From contig JABSOZ010000026.1 of the NCBI GenBank assembly GCA_013215295.1, positions 1 to 57,044 on the forward strand: 57,044 nucleotides of DNA. Reading direction: 5' to 3'. Of this stretch, positions 46,336-55,600 are shown in pieces (the stretch's first letter is position 1; the number at the start of each line of letters is the position of its first letter). The translations under genes were made by a program, and so were the position numbers. Source of the DNA: Colwellia sp. (GTDB lineage: Bacteria > Pseudomonadota > Gammaproteobacteria > Enterobacterales > Alteromonadaceae). Under the pieces are notes generated by a model, which did not search any database, was not told the DNA's origin, and saw only the letters and a program-made list of their open reading frames with translations.

Positions 46336-46687
46336 TGGTTAAATCATCTTATTAATATATGGTTGTATGGTGCAACTATATATTAACTAAATATTTTATC
46401 AACTGATAATCTATTTAACTTTCGGGCTGGTAGGTGATGTGGGTGGAATTTGATAACAATGATATATAAATACCGTCAGTATTATTGGATTTTAGTCTTT
46501 GCACTCTGCATTCATAGCGTCAATTCAGCTTAGGTTTGAAATAGATAAAGGTTATATAGACTCAATGTGGAAATATATTGCGAGGGTAATCTTACTGACG
46601 ACATGCAATGTGGTTTGCAGGATAACGATTGGCATTTTATAACTAATAGACTAATATTTAAGTAAATTTATTTAGCAATATATATTT
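46336..46687. other. Intergenic stretch, no gene seen
   Basis: About 350 bp between divergent genes (MarR-GNAT and GGDEF). AT-rich; no strong palindrome was found. Confidence 0.45.
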
Positions 46688-47968
46688 ATGAAAGCGCTTG
46701 TAGTTGACCCTTCCAAATTAGCAAGAATGATTATCAATATGACGCTTAAAAGTCATGGGATTATAATAGACAGCGTGGGTTGTGAAAAAGAAGCGTTATC
46801 CTTAATCAAGAAGAATAAGTACCAGCTTATTTGTGTTGCTAAAACACTAGAAAACAGTGATTGTCGCCAATTTTGTACAAGATTGCGGGCTACCCCTGCT
46901 ACTCAATCTACACCTATCGTCATGTTATCTGTTTCAGATGTACAAGATGCAGAATCTTTTATGGCGTTAGGGGTCACAGAGATATTTAGTAAGAGCGATA
47001 TTCCTGCTTTTTCGAATTATGTTGACAGTCTTAGCAAAACAACAAATAGCAATTTTCTATACGGGGGAAGAATACTTTACGTTGAAGATTCAATGACTAT
47101 CGCCAAAATTACCATTACGGTATTAAACTCTCATGGTTATGAAGTTAGTCACATCACAACGGCCGAAGAAGCTATCGAGCTTTATGATGACAACGTATAT
47201 GACTTAGTAATAACGGATATTATACTTGCTGGAAAAATCAGTGGCACAGGGGTTGTACGACATATTCGAGCAAGCGAGAAAGAACAGAAAGTTCCATTTC
47301 CAATTTCTATTTTAGCGATGAGCGGCTTTGACGATACCTCTCGAAAATTGGCGCTATTTAAAGCGGGTGTCAATGATTATGTTCCTAAGCCAATTATGAA
47401 TGAAGAACTCCTAGCACGAGTTGATAACTTAATTCTTAACCAACACCTTTATAAACAGCTTGAAGTACAGCGACAAGGCTTAGAGGAGTTGGCAATGACC
47501 GACCAACTAACAGGCCTTTATAATCGTCATTACCTGTTGGATAACGCATCGAAAAAAATAAGTGCTTCAATAAGGCATAAAATTGATCTTTGTTTAGTTG
47601 TTATAGATATCGACTTCTTTAAGTCGTTTAATGACGACCATGGCCATGCTGTAGGTGATTTAGTGCTGATAAAAGTTGCAGAACTACTTTCTAATCATGT
47701 CCGTAATAATGATATTGTCGCTCGTTTTGGCGGGGAAGAGTTCGTTATATTATACGAGCACTGCTCTTTAATTAATGCTGTTGATAAAACGGAAGCGTTG
47801 CGAAAATCTTTAGAACAATTAAAACCAGAGGGCTTAAAAGTGACCGCAAGTTTTGGCATTGCGCAATTTAGCGAAGAGGATAAAGATTTTAATGGTGTAT
47901 TTGCTCGGGCTGATATAGCCGTCTATCAAGCAAAAGACAATGGTCGAAATTGCGTTGTATTTGTTTAG
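46688..47968 (+). CDS. Dual-receiver diguanylate cyclase (REC-REC-GGDEF)
   Basis: A 426-residue cytoplasmic protein. Receiver 1 (residues 1-115) lacks a phospho-acceptor Asp: the usual LDxxM strand reads LICVAKTLEN. Receiver 2 (residues 125-250) is intact, with ED near 132, Asp in VITDIIL and Lys in VPKPIM. The GGDEF domain (residues 265-426) has the active site as GGEEF in ARFGGEEFVILYE, and an RNND inhibitory I-site five residues before it. It should make cyclic di-GMP under control of receiver 2. No kinase is adjacent. The ATG has no clear ribosome-binding site. Confidence 0.88.
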   Translation: MKALVVDPSKLARMIINMTLKSHGIIIDSVGCEKEALSLIKKNKYQLICVAKTLENSDCRQFCTRLRATPATQSTPIVMLSVSDVQDAESFMALGVTEIFSKSDIPAFSNYVDSLSKTTNSNFLYGGRILYVEDSMTIAKITITVLNSHGYEVSHITTAEEAIELYDDNVYDLVITDIILAGKISGTGVVRHIRASEKEQKVPFPISILAMSGFDDTSRKLALFKAGVNDYVPKPIMNEELLARVDNLILNQHLYKQLEVQRQGLEELAMTDQLTGLYNRHYLLDNASKKISASIRHKIDLCLVVIDIDFFKSFNDDHGHAVGDLVLIKVAELLSNHVRNNDIVARFGGEEFVILYEHCSLINAVDKTEALRKSLEQLKPEGLKVTASFGIAQFSEEDKDFNGVFARADIAVYQAKDNGRNCVVFV

Positions 47969-48395
47969 CCAAATAATCTCATTGTTAATTACGTCAATAA
48001 CCTAACCTTTTGTAATTGATAGGTTGTTCGTCATCAGATAAACCTCATGTATTCCTAATATTTTGAAATTGTAACTCAAACAAATTTTCGAAAGATGAAA
48101 TTACTGATCTTTTAAATATTTTTGTTCATTTATTAAAGCGATTAGTTGATGTAAAAAGGAAACTTTTTTAAAAACTATCTCCTGCCATTTTATTGTCAAT
48201 GATTTACATGTTATTCCTTTAAATTAGAGGTTTAATGTGTCGTTGTTGGTTTGAAAGTTTTACGTTTTAGATCTGGAACTTTAAGGCTAATTTATGTGAA
48301 GACAAATAGATAATAAATTTTTTTGAAATTTTTTATTAACTTAAGCTTTCTTTTCATATGTATAAAACGAAATTAAACCTCACGAAGGAATGACA
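47969..48395. other. Intergenic stretch upstream of the bufferin operon
   Basis: About 425 bp, AT-rich, with no gene recognised. The operon promoter should lie near its right end. No characterised metal-regulator site was identified. Confidence 0.45.
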
Positions 48396-48683
48396 ATGAA
48401 TAATAAAATAGTAGCGAAAGCGGCAATATCGAGCATTTTAGCTTTAGGCGTATTAGCTGCAGGGTCTGCACACGCTGTGCCTGAACAGCCAACATCTTGG
48501 GAAAAATGTGCTGGTATTTCGAAAGCAGGGAAAAATGACTGCGGCGCGTTAAACGGTAGTCACGGTTGTGCGGGGCAGGCAACGATAGATAATGATGACA
48601 ATGAATGGGTATATGTGCCTAAAGGAACTTGTGAAAAAATTACTGGCGGTATCGTTAAAGCAGAAAAACCGGCCAAGAAATAG
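48396..48683 (+). CDS. bufA: Bufferin precursor (DUF2282-family peptide)
   Basis: A 95-residue precursor from the ATG at 48396; AAGGA lies 6 bp upstream, whereas the alternative ATG at 48390 abuts it. Residues 1-27 are a Sec signal peptide ending AHA. The mature part has four Cys (38, 49, 58, 79) in the family pattern EKCAGISKAGKNDC, HGCAG and KGTC. Bufferins are periplasmic peptides whose cysteines are modified, known from recent work to bind copper. The modifying enzyme pair BufB-BufC is encoded next. A hairpin follows the gene and probably raises its yield relative to bufBC. Confidence 0.85.
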   Translation: MNNKIVAKAAISSILALGVLAAGSAHAVPEQPTSWEKCAGISKAGKNDCGALNGSHGCAGQATIDNDDNEWVYVPKGTCEKITGGIVKAEKPAKK

Positions 48684-48699
48684 TTTACATAAAACTAGA

Positions 48700-48737
48700 T
48701 TGGCAATGTGCTCACTAACGCATTGCCAAACTATTTT
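48700..48737 (+). terminator. Leaky terminator or attenuator between bufA and bufB
   Basis: TTGGCAATG (48700-48708) pairs perfectly with CATTGCCAA (48721-48729), followed by ACTATTTT. It lies in the 67-bp gap between bufA and bufB, where partial termination would give more precursor than enzyme. Confidence 0.65.
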
Positions 48738-48750
48738 AGGGATATTATTA

Positions 48751-49608
48751 ATGCAAAAAATAAAGGGTGTTGGTCTGGGATTACGACACCAACATTTTCA
48801 GGATTTTATTGAAAGTAAACCTGATGTACCTTGGTTGGAAGTTCATACTGAAAATTTTTTGAGTCAAAATAGCACATCTTCAAAATACCTTGCTACCATT
48901 CGGCAGCATTATGAAATATCGGCACATTGTGTTGGCATGTCCTTAGGCTCAGCTGATGTGGCATGCCCAGTTCGCGAACAACATTTGCAGAAGATTAAGA
49001 AAACCGTCGATTGGTTGCAACCTGCGTTAGTTTCAGACCACCTTTCTTGGAGTGCTTCTGATGGTGTTCATTATATTCCTGATTTATTACCCATTCCCTA
49101 TACAGAAGAAGCATTTGATGTAGTAACTAAGAACATCAATCGCGCTCAAGATGTTTTACAAAGGCAAATACTTGTTGAAAATCCCTCGAGTTATTTGGGC
49201 TTTGTTGATTCAACGATACTTGAATGGGATTTTCTCGCAGGTCTATACAAAGCAACCGGATGTGGTCTATTGCTTGATGTTAATAATATTTTTGTCAGTG
49301 CCCATAATCATGATTTTGATGCACATACTTATTTAGAAAGTCTTCCGGTTGATTCAGTGAAAGAAATTCATTTGGCGGGTTACAGTATTGAAAATATTGA
49401 AGGGAAGGAGGTTTATATTGATACGCATGGTCAAAGAGTTTATGACGGTGTATGGAAGTTATATGAACAAGCAATAGAACGCTTTGGTGCATTACCCACC
49501 CTCATTGAATGGGATACTGATGTGCCAGCGCTTTCGGTTTTACTCGATGAAAAATGTAAGGCTGAAGCCATTATTAACAAAGTACTTAAGCATCAACTTA
49601 AGCTATGA
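48751..49608 (+). CDS. bufB: BufB, multinuclear non-haem iron oxidase (DUF692/MNIO)
   Basis: A 285-residue TIM-barrel enzyme from the ATG at 48751. Metal-ligand regions of MNIO proteins are recognisable: WLEVHTENF near residue 30, SAHCVGMSLG near 58, VSDHLSW near 95, LVENPSSYL near 145, LLLDVNNIFVSA near 178, EIHLAGY near 205 and LIEWDTDVP near 255. These bind a two- or three-iron centre. In the bufferin system the enzyme converts cysteine residues of BufA to thio-heterocycles with the help of BufC. The stop overlaps the bufC start by 4 bp (49605-49608). Confidence 0.88.
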   Translation: MQKIKGVGLGLRHQHFQDFIESKPDVPWLEVHTENFLSQNSTSSKYLATIRQHYEISAHCVGMSLGSADVACPVREQHLQKIKKTVDWLQPALVSDHLSWSASDGVHYIPDLLPIPYTEEAFDVVTKNINRAQDVLQRQILVENPSSYLGFVDSTILEWDFLAGLYKATGCGLLLDVNNIFVSAHNHDFDAHTYLESLPVDSVKEIHLAGYSIENIEGKEVYIDTHGQRVYDGVWKLYEQAIERFGALPTLIEWDTDVPALSVLLDEKCKAEAIINKVLKHQLKL

Positions 49609-50420
49609 ATAAATCGCTTCCGATCTCAACGTTAGCCCAAATGCAACGTAACTTTATCAGTGATTGTCTGTCTGGAAAATTAACCAGTGACAATATGTTA
49701 CTGACCAGCGGTGTTGATACACGCTTTATTTCAGCTCAAGGCTTGATGGGAATATATAAAAATAGTGCTATTGCAAATATTACTCAAGCTTTATCGCTAA
49801 CCTATCCCGTAATTGAAAAATTAGTAGGCAAAGATTTTTTTAACGCGGCTTGTCGACATTTTATCCGTGACGTTTGGCCTGAAAGTGGAAATATGGATGA
49901 TTATGGTTCAGAATTCCCTACATTTTTAGCTGAATTTGAGCATGCCAAACATCTTGTTTATCTTGAAGATGTAGCACGATTAGAATGGGCTCTTCATCTA
50001 AGTTCTTTAGCCAATAACGCGATCATTACTGACTGGTCTACGTTGGCATATGTGGCTGACATATTACAATTACAATTTACATTATCCCCTTCTATTCAAC
50101 TCATTCGCTCTTCACATCCTATTGATAGAATTTGGCAATTAAATCAACATAGTGATTTACAAGATAACCAAGTGGATTTAAGTCTCGATGATGAGACACG
50201 TAATGATATTTTATTGGTTGTGGCTAGGCCTGAATTAAAAACCGTTATCTTTTCGGTTACGGTCGGTGAGTTTGAATTTTTACATTGTTGTGAAAAAGCG
50301 CAAACCTTTGAACAAGCAATCACCTCTGCAACATTAAAACAAGCTGACTTCTGTGTTGAAGAAAGCCTCAGAAATTTCATTGAACGATTAGTTATTATTG
50401 ATTTTAAAGACAAGGAGTGA
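49605..50420 (+). CDS. bufC: BufC, MNIO partner protein (DUF2063)
   Basis: A 271-residue partner protein. The DUF2063 N-terminal domain (LAQMQRNFISDCLSG; GLMGIYKNSAIANITQALSL; DDYGSEFPTFLAEFEHAK) presents the precursor to the iron enzyme in characterised systems. A C-terminal RRE-like part (about 150-270) follows. It is coupled to bufB by a 4-bp overlap. The DoxX-like gene bufD that often completes such operons is not present here; the next gene is on the other strand. Confidence 0.85.
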   Translation: MNKSLPISTLAQMQRNFISDCLSGKLTSDNMLLTSGVDTRFISAQGLMGIYKNSAIANITQALSLTYPVIEKLVGKDFFNAACRHFIRDVWPESGNMDDYGSEFPTFLAEFEHAKHLVYLEDVARLEWALHLSSLANNAIITDWSTLAYVADILQLQFTLSPSIQLIRSSHPIDRIWQLNQHSDLQDNQVDLSLDDETRNDILLVVARPELKTVIFSVTVGEFEFLHCCEKAQTFEQAITSATLKQADFCVEESLRNFIERLVIIDFKDKE

Positions 50421-50636
50421 TCGCATATTTATAGTGTAGGTATTTCTACTCGAACTTGGTTTACAATCACTTACCCACGATGAAATATTACTATTATGCA
50501 GCGTTTGAAAATACTATTCTGACTGGCTAAGGTGAGGCGTATTTTCCGATATGAACAGCTTGGTCTTGACTCATGATATCTTGAAAGAATAACTGAGGCG
50601 AGATCGTTGCTAGTTTTATCTCCGTAGCAGAATCAA

Positions 50637-51488
50637 TTAAATGAGATTTGCTTTAAGTTCATCTCTATACCGACGAGATAAGCTCAAAACCTCTCCACTT
50701 TCTAATTTAATCTCACAATCACCCGTCGTTAGCGGCTTTATTGATTTTACAAATTTCAAATTAACGCCGTAAGATCTATGTATCCGAAAAAATCCCTGTT
50801 CTGAAATCAGTTCGATAAAATGGCTTAACGTAGATCTGGTCGGGTATATTCTATTTTTTATATGTAAATTTACGTAATTCCCGCTCGATTCAAGCCATTC
50901 GATGTCTTCTACTTTAATGATAAATTCTTCGCCGAGTTTCTTCACGATGAGTCGTTCTAATTTTTGTGGTTTTGAGCTGTTTACTCCATCAGTTATTATT
51001 TGAGCCTCACCTATCATGCGACTGGTGACAAATCGAAAACTGTAAATTATGATGATGAAAATAAAATATGCCCATATATCTTTTCGATATTCATAGAATA
51101 GCTCTGCAGGGATTTCACCAAATTCATAATGTAAGTTTTGGCTGATATAAATAATTTTACGAAAGACAACCATCAGGAAAATGTGGATTAATGAGAAAAC
51201 AATAGAGCCGAGTAAGTGCAACGCAATGTTTTTTTTAATGAATGACCAGGTGAGTGGGACTTTTTCTAAAAAAATAAAGAGCAATGGAACTAATAATATT
51301 AAGCTTAACGCACTGGAGTACTCCAAAGCAAAAGGTTGCCATAGTGGAAAGGAAATTCCATGAGCTTGTCTGCTTGATTCCATTAGAATTGACGTTGCAC
51401 TGATAGTATTATTAATCAGTAGATAGCAGGAAATAAACAATAGTTCGTAAAGTTTTGGCTGTTTTTCAAATTTAGATAATAGAGTCAT
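50637..51488 (-). CDS. Membrane LytTR-family transcriptional regulator
   Basis: A 283-residue protein with about four membrane helices in the first 170 residues and a LytTR DNA-binding domain at about 185-283 (IEWLESSGNYVNLHIKNRIY; FFRIHRSYGVNLKFVKSI). There is no receiver domain, so the membrane part probably senses the signal directly. It is divergent from an acyltransferase gene. Three 20-bp direct repeats (51521-51580) in the gap have the spacing LytTR domains use. Confidence 0.82.
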   Translation of the reverse strand: MTLLSKFEKQPKLYELLFISCYLLINNTISATSILMESSRQAHGISFPLWQPFALEYSSALSLILLVPLLFIFLEKVPLTWSFIKKNIALHLLGSIVFSLIHIFLMVVFRKIIYISQNLHYEFGEIPAELFYEYRKDIWAYFIFIIIIYSFRFVTSRMIGEAQIITDGVNSSKPQKLERLIVKKLGEEFIIKVEDIEWLESSGNYVNLHIKNRIYPTRSTLSHFIELISEQGFFRIHRSYGVNLKFVKSIKPLTTGDCEIKLESGEVLSLSRRYRDELKANLI

Positions 51489-51520
51489 TCGATTAATTGT
51501 TATATTGGTTAAATTTCCTT

Positions 51521-51580
51521 ATCCCTATATATCACCGTTCATCCCTATAAACCAGAAGTTATCCCTACACACCAGCAGTT
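51521..51580. repeat. Three 20-bp direct repeats (candidate LytTR sites)
   Basis: Three units of exactly 20 bp start at 51521, 51541 and 51561. All begin ATCCCTA and the last two end CCAGNAGTT; the first ends CACCGTTC. They resemble LytTR half-sites (consensus containing the CCGTT or CAGTT core) at a two-helical-turn spacing. They lie 33 bp upstream of the LytTR start and 79 bp upstream of the acyltransferase start. Confidence 0.75.
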
Positions 51581-51658
51581 AAGCCTTTATTGCTTTTTAG
51601 ATACCATTAAAAAGTTACAATTTTTATACATTGAAAAGCTTAATTAAGAGTAGGAAAC

Positions 51659-52840
51659 ATGTCTAAAAATATAGACTCAAGACGTTATGATATCGATTGG
51701 CTAAGAACGTTAGCTTTTATATTATTGATTTTTTATCATATTGGTCAATTCTATGTTGCTGACTGGGGCTGGCATGTAAAAAGTGCTTACCTCAGTGAGT
51801 TTTTAAAAAACATTATGCTGTTAGTTAATCAATGGAGAATGCCGTTGATATTCTTAATTTCGGGTGTTGCTTTATCACTTGTAGAAGCCAAAATCAGTAG
51901 TACAGAATTATTAAAAATAAGATTTACTCGAGTCGTGATCCCTTTGTTTTTTGGTATGTTGGTCATTGTTCCTCCTCAAGTATATTTTGAGTTAGTACAA
52001 AGTGAGGGTTATACCGCGAGTTATCTAGAATTTCTTAAATTATACTTAGATATAGACAGTACTATGTATGCAGAGCATCAACTACTGACAAGCAGAACTG
52101 GACTATCGTTAGGTTTGATAACTTATAATCACCTTTGGTACTTACTTTATCTATTCACTTACACTTTGGTTTACCTAGCGATTAAACCACTACTTGTAAA
52201 AATAAATTGGCAAAATATATCTCAAAACGTATCAGCATTTACAATTTTGGCGATACCTTTTACCTTAGTCTTATTCTACGATATTGTATTACTTCAATAT
52301 TTTCCGGAAGATACCTTTGTATTGGTTGGTGATTGGTATAATCACGCATTATATTTCACCGTATTTATGTTGGGCTATGCACTCGCTAAATCACCTAATG
52401 TATGGCAAACCCTTATTAATAATCGAAAGGTTTGGTTAGTATTAGCGATAACTAGCTATAGTTTAATTGTCATTAGATCCAATAGAGCTTTGTTTTTTGA
52501 TTTTGATTATAGTAGCGCATCAATGCAAACTCAGTTGTTAATCAATGTAATTTGGTCAGGTAATAAAGTGTTTTGGTTACTTACTTTATTGGGATTCGCA
52601 GGCGCTTATTTAAATAAGAAACACCCGATACTAACGTATATGAATAAAGCCGTATTACCCTGGTATATTTTGCATCAAACGTTAATTATTGTCTTCGCCA
52701 TGTGGTTAGCCAAGTTTGAATTAGGCCCAATATTCGAGCCAATTTTACTTATCATACTGACATTTATGGGGTGCGCGCTAGGCTATGAAATCATCAAGCG
52801 ATATGTTGTGACACGTTTTCTATTTGGTCTAAAAATATAA
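51659..52840 (+). CDS. Membrane acyltransferase (acyltransferase 3/OafA-like)
   Basis: A 393-residue membrane protein with about ten hydrophobic segments. It has the acyltransferase-3 pattern at the start (RYDIDWLRTLAFILLIFYHI, with Arg/Asp and a catalytic-type His). QWRMPLIFLISGVALSLVEA is next, and an internal LWYLLYLFTYTLVYLAI segment follows. These enzymes O-acylate glycans or other polar molecules at the inner membrane. Its promoter region is shared with the LytTR regulator. Substrate unknown. Confidence 0.82.
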   Translation: MSKNIDSRRYDIDWLRTLAFILLIFYHIGQFYVADWGWHVKSAYLSEFLKNIMLLVNQWRMPLIFLISGVALSLVEAKISSTELLKIRFTRVVIPLFFGMLVIVPPQVYFELVQSEGYTASYLEFLKLYLDIDSTMYAEHQLLTSRTGLSLGLITYNHLWYLLYLFTYTLVYLAIKPLLVKINWQNISQNVSAFTILAIPFTLVLFYDIVLLQYFPEDTFVLVGDWYNHALYFTVFMLGYALAKSPNVWQTLINNRKVWLVLAITSYSLIVIRSNRALFFDFDYSSASMQTQLLINVIWSGNKVFWLLTLLGFAGAYLNKKHPILTYMNKAVLPWYILHQTLIIVFAMWLAKFELGPIFEPILLIILTFMGCALGYEIIKRYVVTRFLFGLKI

Positions 52841-53393
52841 GGCTGCTTTAGCTTAATGGAAAATCTCTATAAGCAGTGCCATTTAATTGCATTTACCTAA
52901 GCCACAATATTCGGCTTTATTAAAGCTGTCACCTTTGGATAAGTTGAACACTGCTAATGCACACTTCTGCCACACTGCTACTAAAGCAAAAATCTAGATA
53001 AGGTCAGGTATATGCTCTAAAAGCAGACGCTAGGCTACCTCAATTATTAGTAAAACTTCAATACATGATATTATTGTTAAAATACAAGTTTTAGCAGTTA
53101 TGACTGACTGTAAAGCGCGAACAACAGCCGTCCAAGAATTTTCTAAGTAGATTTCACTTTGCCTCATAGTTGCCGTTAGCATTTGTTTCACTAAAGACAA
53201 CTGATCCGACAAAGCTGCCCTGCATCAGATAATGAAGTTATTCTAAATTTTCTTCCCGAAACCTTGGTATTTAGACTCAGATTTAATTGAAAACACCGAA
53301 AGCTGACATTCGACTGATATCGATTTACCTCATTTTTTGTCTAGTAGAAATTTCATACTTCTATGGCGGTTTGGGGCACATACTAACTAGCAA
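52841..53393. other. Intergenic stretch, no gene supported
   Basis: About 550 bp between convergent genes. A 60-codon minus-strand frame (53030-53212) is open but has no recognisable homology pattern or ribosome-binding site. No repeat or terminator is convincing. Confidence 0.45.
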
Positions 53394-53792
53394 TTATTCG
53401 GGGGGGGATTGCGCAAAAGGTAATTCTTTATTGCGCCATTCGATGGCCCCACCAGCTAAAGAATAAACTTTATCAAAGCCCATTTTACCTAATGACTGTG
53501 CTGCTAATGCTGAACGGGCTCCACTTTGGCAATATAAAATAATATTTAGCTGGGCAAGAGTCATCAATGGTTCTGAAGCATCAGAGACCCTAGCTAAGCT
53601 AGTGATACGCATTTCTAATACTCCTCTTGGCATATGGACAGCACTGGGCAACAGACCATTTTCTAGTTCAATTGCTTCTCGTATATCAATAATGAGGGGT
53701 TGAGTTGGCAACAGTTTATACAGTTCATCACACGTTATTTCTGTTATTTCTTTCTTTGCTAGACGTACTAGCTCTTTACCATTGATAAGCAT
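53394..53792 (-). CDS. Rhodanese-like sulfurtransferase
   Basis: A 132-residue single-domain rhodanese with the active-site loop CQSGARS (catalytic Cys near residue 89) and strands LIIDIREAIELENG and VHMPRGVLEMRI. It moves sulfane sulfur between thiosulfate, persulfide and acceptors. It lies 26 bp after the TSUP gene on the same strand. The C-terminus is encoded through a run of eight G (53399-53406). Confidence 0.88.
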   Translation of the reverse strand: MLINGKELVRLAKKEITEITCDELYKLLPTQPLIIDIREAIELENGLLPSAVHMPRGVLEMRITSLARVSDASEPLMTLAQLNIILYCQSGARSALAAQSLGKMGFDKVYSLAGGAIEWRNKELPFAQSPPE

Positions 53793-53818
53793 TATATTTC
53801 CTTGATCTATAAAATATG

Positions 53819-54574
53819 TTAATGAAATTGGTATAAGGTTTGTAATAAAATAAAACTCGACATCAGCAGCAGCATTAATGCAAAAAGCTGACGAATTTTT
53901 TGCTGTGGTAATTTAGTTGATATTTTTTGACCAATTAAGCTGCCAATTGAACCAATCACACTGATCAAACCGATGATTTGCCAATCAAGTGTTTGCTCTA
54001 TATCGATAAGTAGTTGCTGATATTTTAAAAAGCCAACAACAGAATTTAAGCTAATTATCATCAAGCTGGTGGCCACCGCTGCACTCATTTTAAGTCGACC
54101 AAAAGTCATTAAAGCGGGAACAATTATAAAGCCACCGCCGACACCAACAAAACCAGTTAAGATGCCTACTATGCCACCCAGAAAAACCGACTTCATGGGA
54201 TCTATACTCAAGGTGTTAACAAGTTCTTTAGCTTTAGCCATTCGCCAAGCCGCGATCATCATTACTAATGAAAATACCAGCATTTGTACCCATTGCTCGG
54301 TATATGAACCTAGCCAAGCTCCCATATAGGTTGCCATCATACTGGGCAAGCCAAACAGCAGGACCATCGACCAATTAATCTGTTTCTTTGCCAAGTTCAC
54401 TATCACGGTAACCAAACTAATAGTGCCAACAATAACCAAAGAGCTAGTAATTGCGATTATTTCGCTTTGATCTAGGCCATAAATGAGCACAGGTATGGTT
54501 AAAATGGCACCACCAGAGCCCAGAATCCCCAAACTTAAGCCAATTAATAAAGCAGCAATAATGATGATGAACAT
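53819..54574 (-). CDS. TSUP (TauE/SafE)-family sulfur-compound transporter
   Basis: About 251 residues from the ATG at 54574, with eight hydrophobic segments in two repeats (LLIGLSLGILGSGGAILTIP; GILTGFVGVGGGFIIVPALM). The frame continues to 54637, but the added residues overlap the operator palindrome and lack a ribosome-binding site. TSUP proteins of this context export or import sulfite or thiosulfate. It is divergent from the MBL gene and co-oriented with the rhodanese. Confidence 0.85.
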   Translation of the reverse strand: MFIIIIAALLIGLSLGILGSGGAILTIPVLIYGLDQSEIIAITSSLVIVGTISLVTVIVNLAKKQINWSMVLLFGLPSMMATYMGAWLGSYTEQWVQMLVFSLVMMIAAWRMAKAKELVNTLSIDPMKSVFLGGIVGILTGFVGVGGGFIIVPALMTFGRLKMSAAVATSLMIISLNSVVGFLKYQQLLIDIEQTLDWQIIGLISVIGSIGSLIGQKISTKLPQQKIRQLFALMLLLMSSFILLQTLYQFH

Positions 54575-54580
54575 TTTTAT

Positions 54581-54637
54581 TCTTGTATATTGATATCGTA
54601 TATTGCTAATATACGATATTAATAGATAAAAATACAA
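54581..54637. promoter_or_regulatory. Operator region with a perfect 12-bp inverted repeat (ArsR/BigR-type)
   Basis: ATATCGTATATT (54593-54604) and AATATACGATAT (54608-54619) are perfect arms around GCT. An outer pair TCTTGTAT/ATACAAGA adds to the symmetry. It lies between the divergent TSUP and MBL genes, the place where BigR-type repressors act. The ArsR-like regulator at 56467-56763 is the likely ligand. Confidence 0.75.
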
Positions 54638-54651
54638 GAGAAAATAATTTC

Positions 54652-55524
54652 ATGGTCAATATAGAAGCTTTTTATCATTCATGCAGTTCAACAATTAGTT
54701 ATATCGTTTACGATCAGCATGGCGGCCATGCCATTATTATTGATAGTGTTCTGGACTTCTCATTACAGTCTGGTCAAATTTGGAGTGAATTTGCCGATAA
54801 GCAAATTGCCTTTATCAAAGGTAATCAACTCACCGTCGATTGGATTTTAGAAACTCATGCGCATGCTGATCATCTCAGTGCGGCACATTATCTAAAATCT
54901 CAACTTGGCGGTCAAACAGCGGTTAGTGCTGGTATTACTAATGTTCAGCAAACCTTTAAACAAGTCTTTAATATTTCAGACCAAGAGCTATTGGCAACCG
55001 GTGATGTTTTTGATGTGCTACTTGGTAGCGAACAAGTGATTAAATTTGGCAATCTAAGGGTATTAGTGCTGGCAACTCCGGGACATACCAATGATAGCCT
55101 AACGTACTTAGTTGAGGATAATGCCTTTGTTGGCGACACTTTATTTATGCCCGATGGCGGCACCGCACGCTGTGACTTTCCTGGCGGTGATGCTGGAACT
55201 TTATTTGACAGTATTAGGCTGATTCATACCCTACCAGAAGAGACTAAATTATGGGTATGTCATGATTATCAACCCAATGGTCGAGTATTAAATTATACCA
55301 CTACAGTGGCCGAGAGTAAGCGTGAAAATATTCATATTAATGACAAAATATCAAAGGCAGACTTTGTTCAGTTACGCGAAAATCGTGATAAAAGCTTAGC
55401 AGTGCCTAATCTGCTTTATCCAGCGATTCAAGTAAATATTCGTGGTGGAAAATTACCTAGCGCAGAACAGAATGAACAAGCATTCTTGAAAATTCCGATT
55501 GATCAGAGCTTATTTTGCACTTAA
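54652..55524 (+). CDS. MBL-fold persulfide-dioxygenase-like hydrolase (Blh/ETHE1-like)
   Basis: A 290-residue metallo-beta-lactamase-fold protein. The metal ligands are THAHADHLSAAHYL near residue 64 (HxHxDH), GHTNDSLTYLV near residue 145, VGDTLF with Asp near 162, and VCHDYQPNG near 205. The ADHLSAAHYL spacing fits the ETHE1/Blh branch that oxidises glutathione persulfide to sulfite. It leads the operon with two YeeE/YedE genes and the ArsR-type repressor; the divergent TSUP and rhodanese genes complete the pathway. Confidence 0.86.
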   Translation: MVNIEAFYHSCSSTISYIVYDQHGGHAIIIDSVLDFSLQSGQIWSEFADKQIAFIKGNQLTVDWILETHAHADHLSAAHYLKSQLGGQTAVSAGITNVQQTFKQVFNISDQELLATGDVFDVLLGSEQVIKFGNLRVLVLATPGHTNDSLTYLVEDNAFVGDTLFMPDGGTARCDFPGGDAGTLFDSIRLIHTLPEETKLWVCHDYQPNGRVLNYTTTVAESKRENIHINDKISKADFVQLRENRDKSLAVPNLLYPAIQVNIRGGKLPSAEQNEQAFLKIPIDQSLFCT

Positions 55525-55600
55525 ACAGATCGGTAAAATTACGATATATACAGTTCAGCAATGACTAACCGGCGTTATTTAACGCAATAAAGAGAGCCAA

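Noticed and set aside
53030-53212. 60-codon minus-strand frame in the gap after the acyltransferase
   Set aside because: No ribosome-binding site, no family pattern, and the composition is not clearly protein-like.
53399-53406. Run of eight G near the end of the rhodanese gene as a phase-variation tract
   Set aside because: A slip would change only the last few residues, so it is not a convincing on/off switch.
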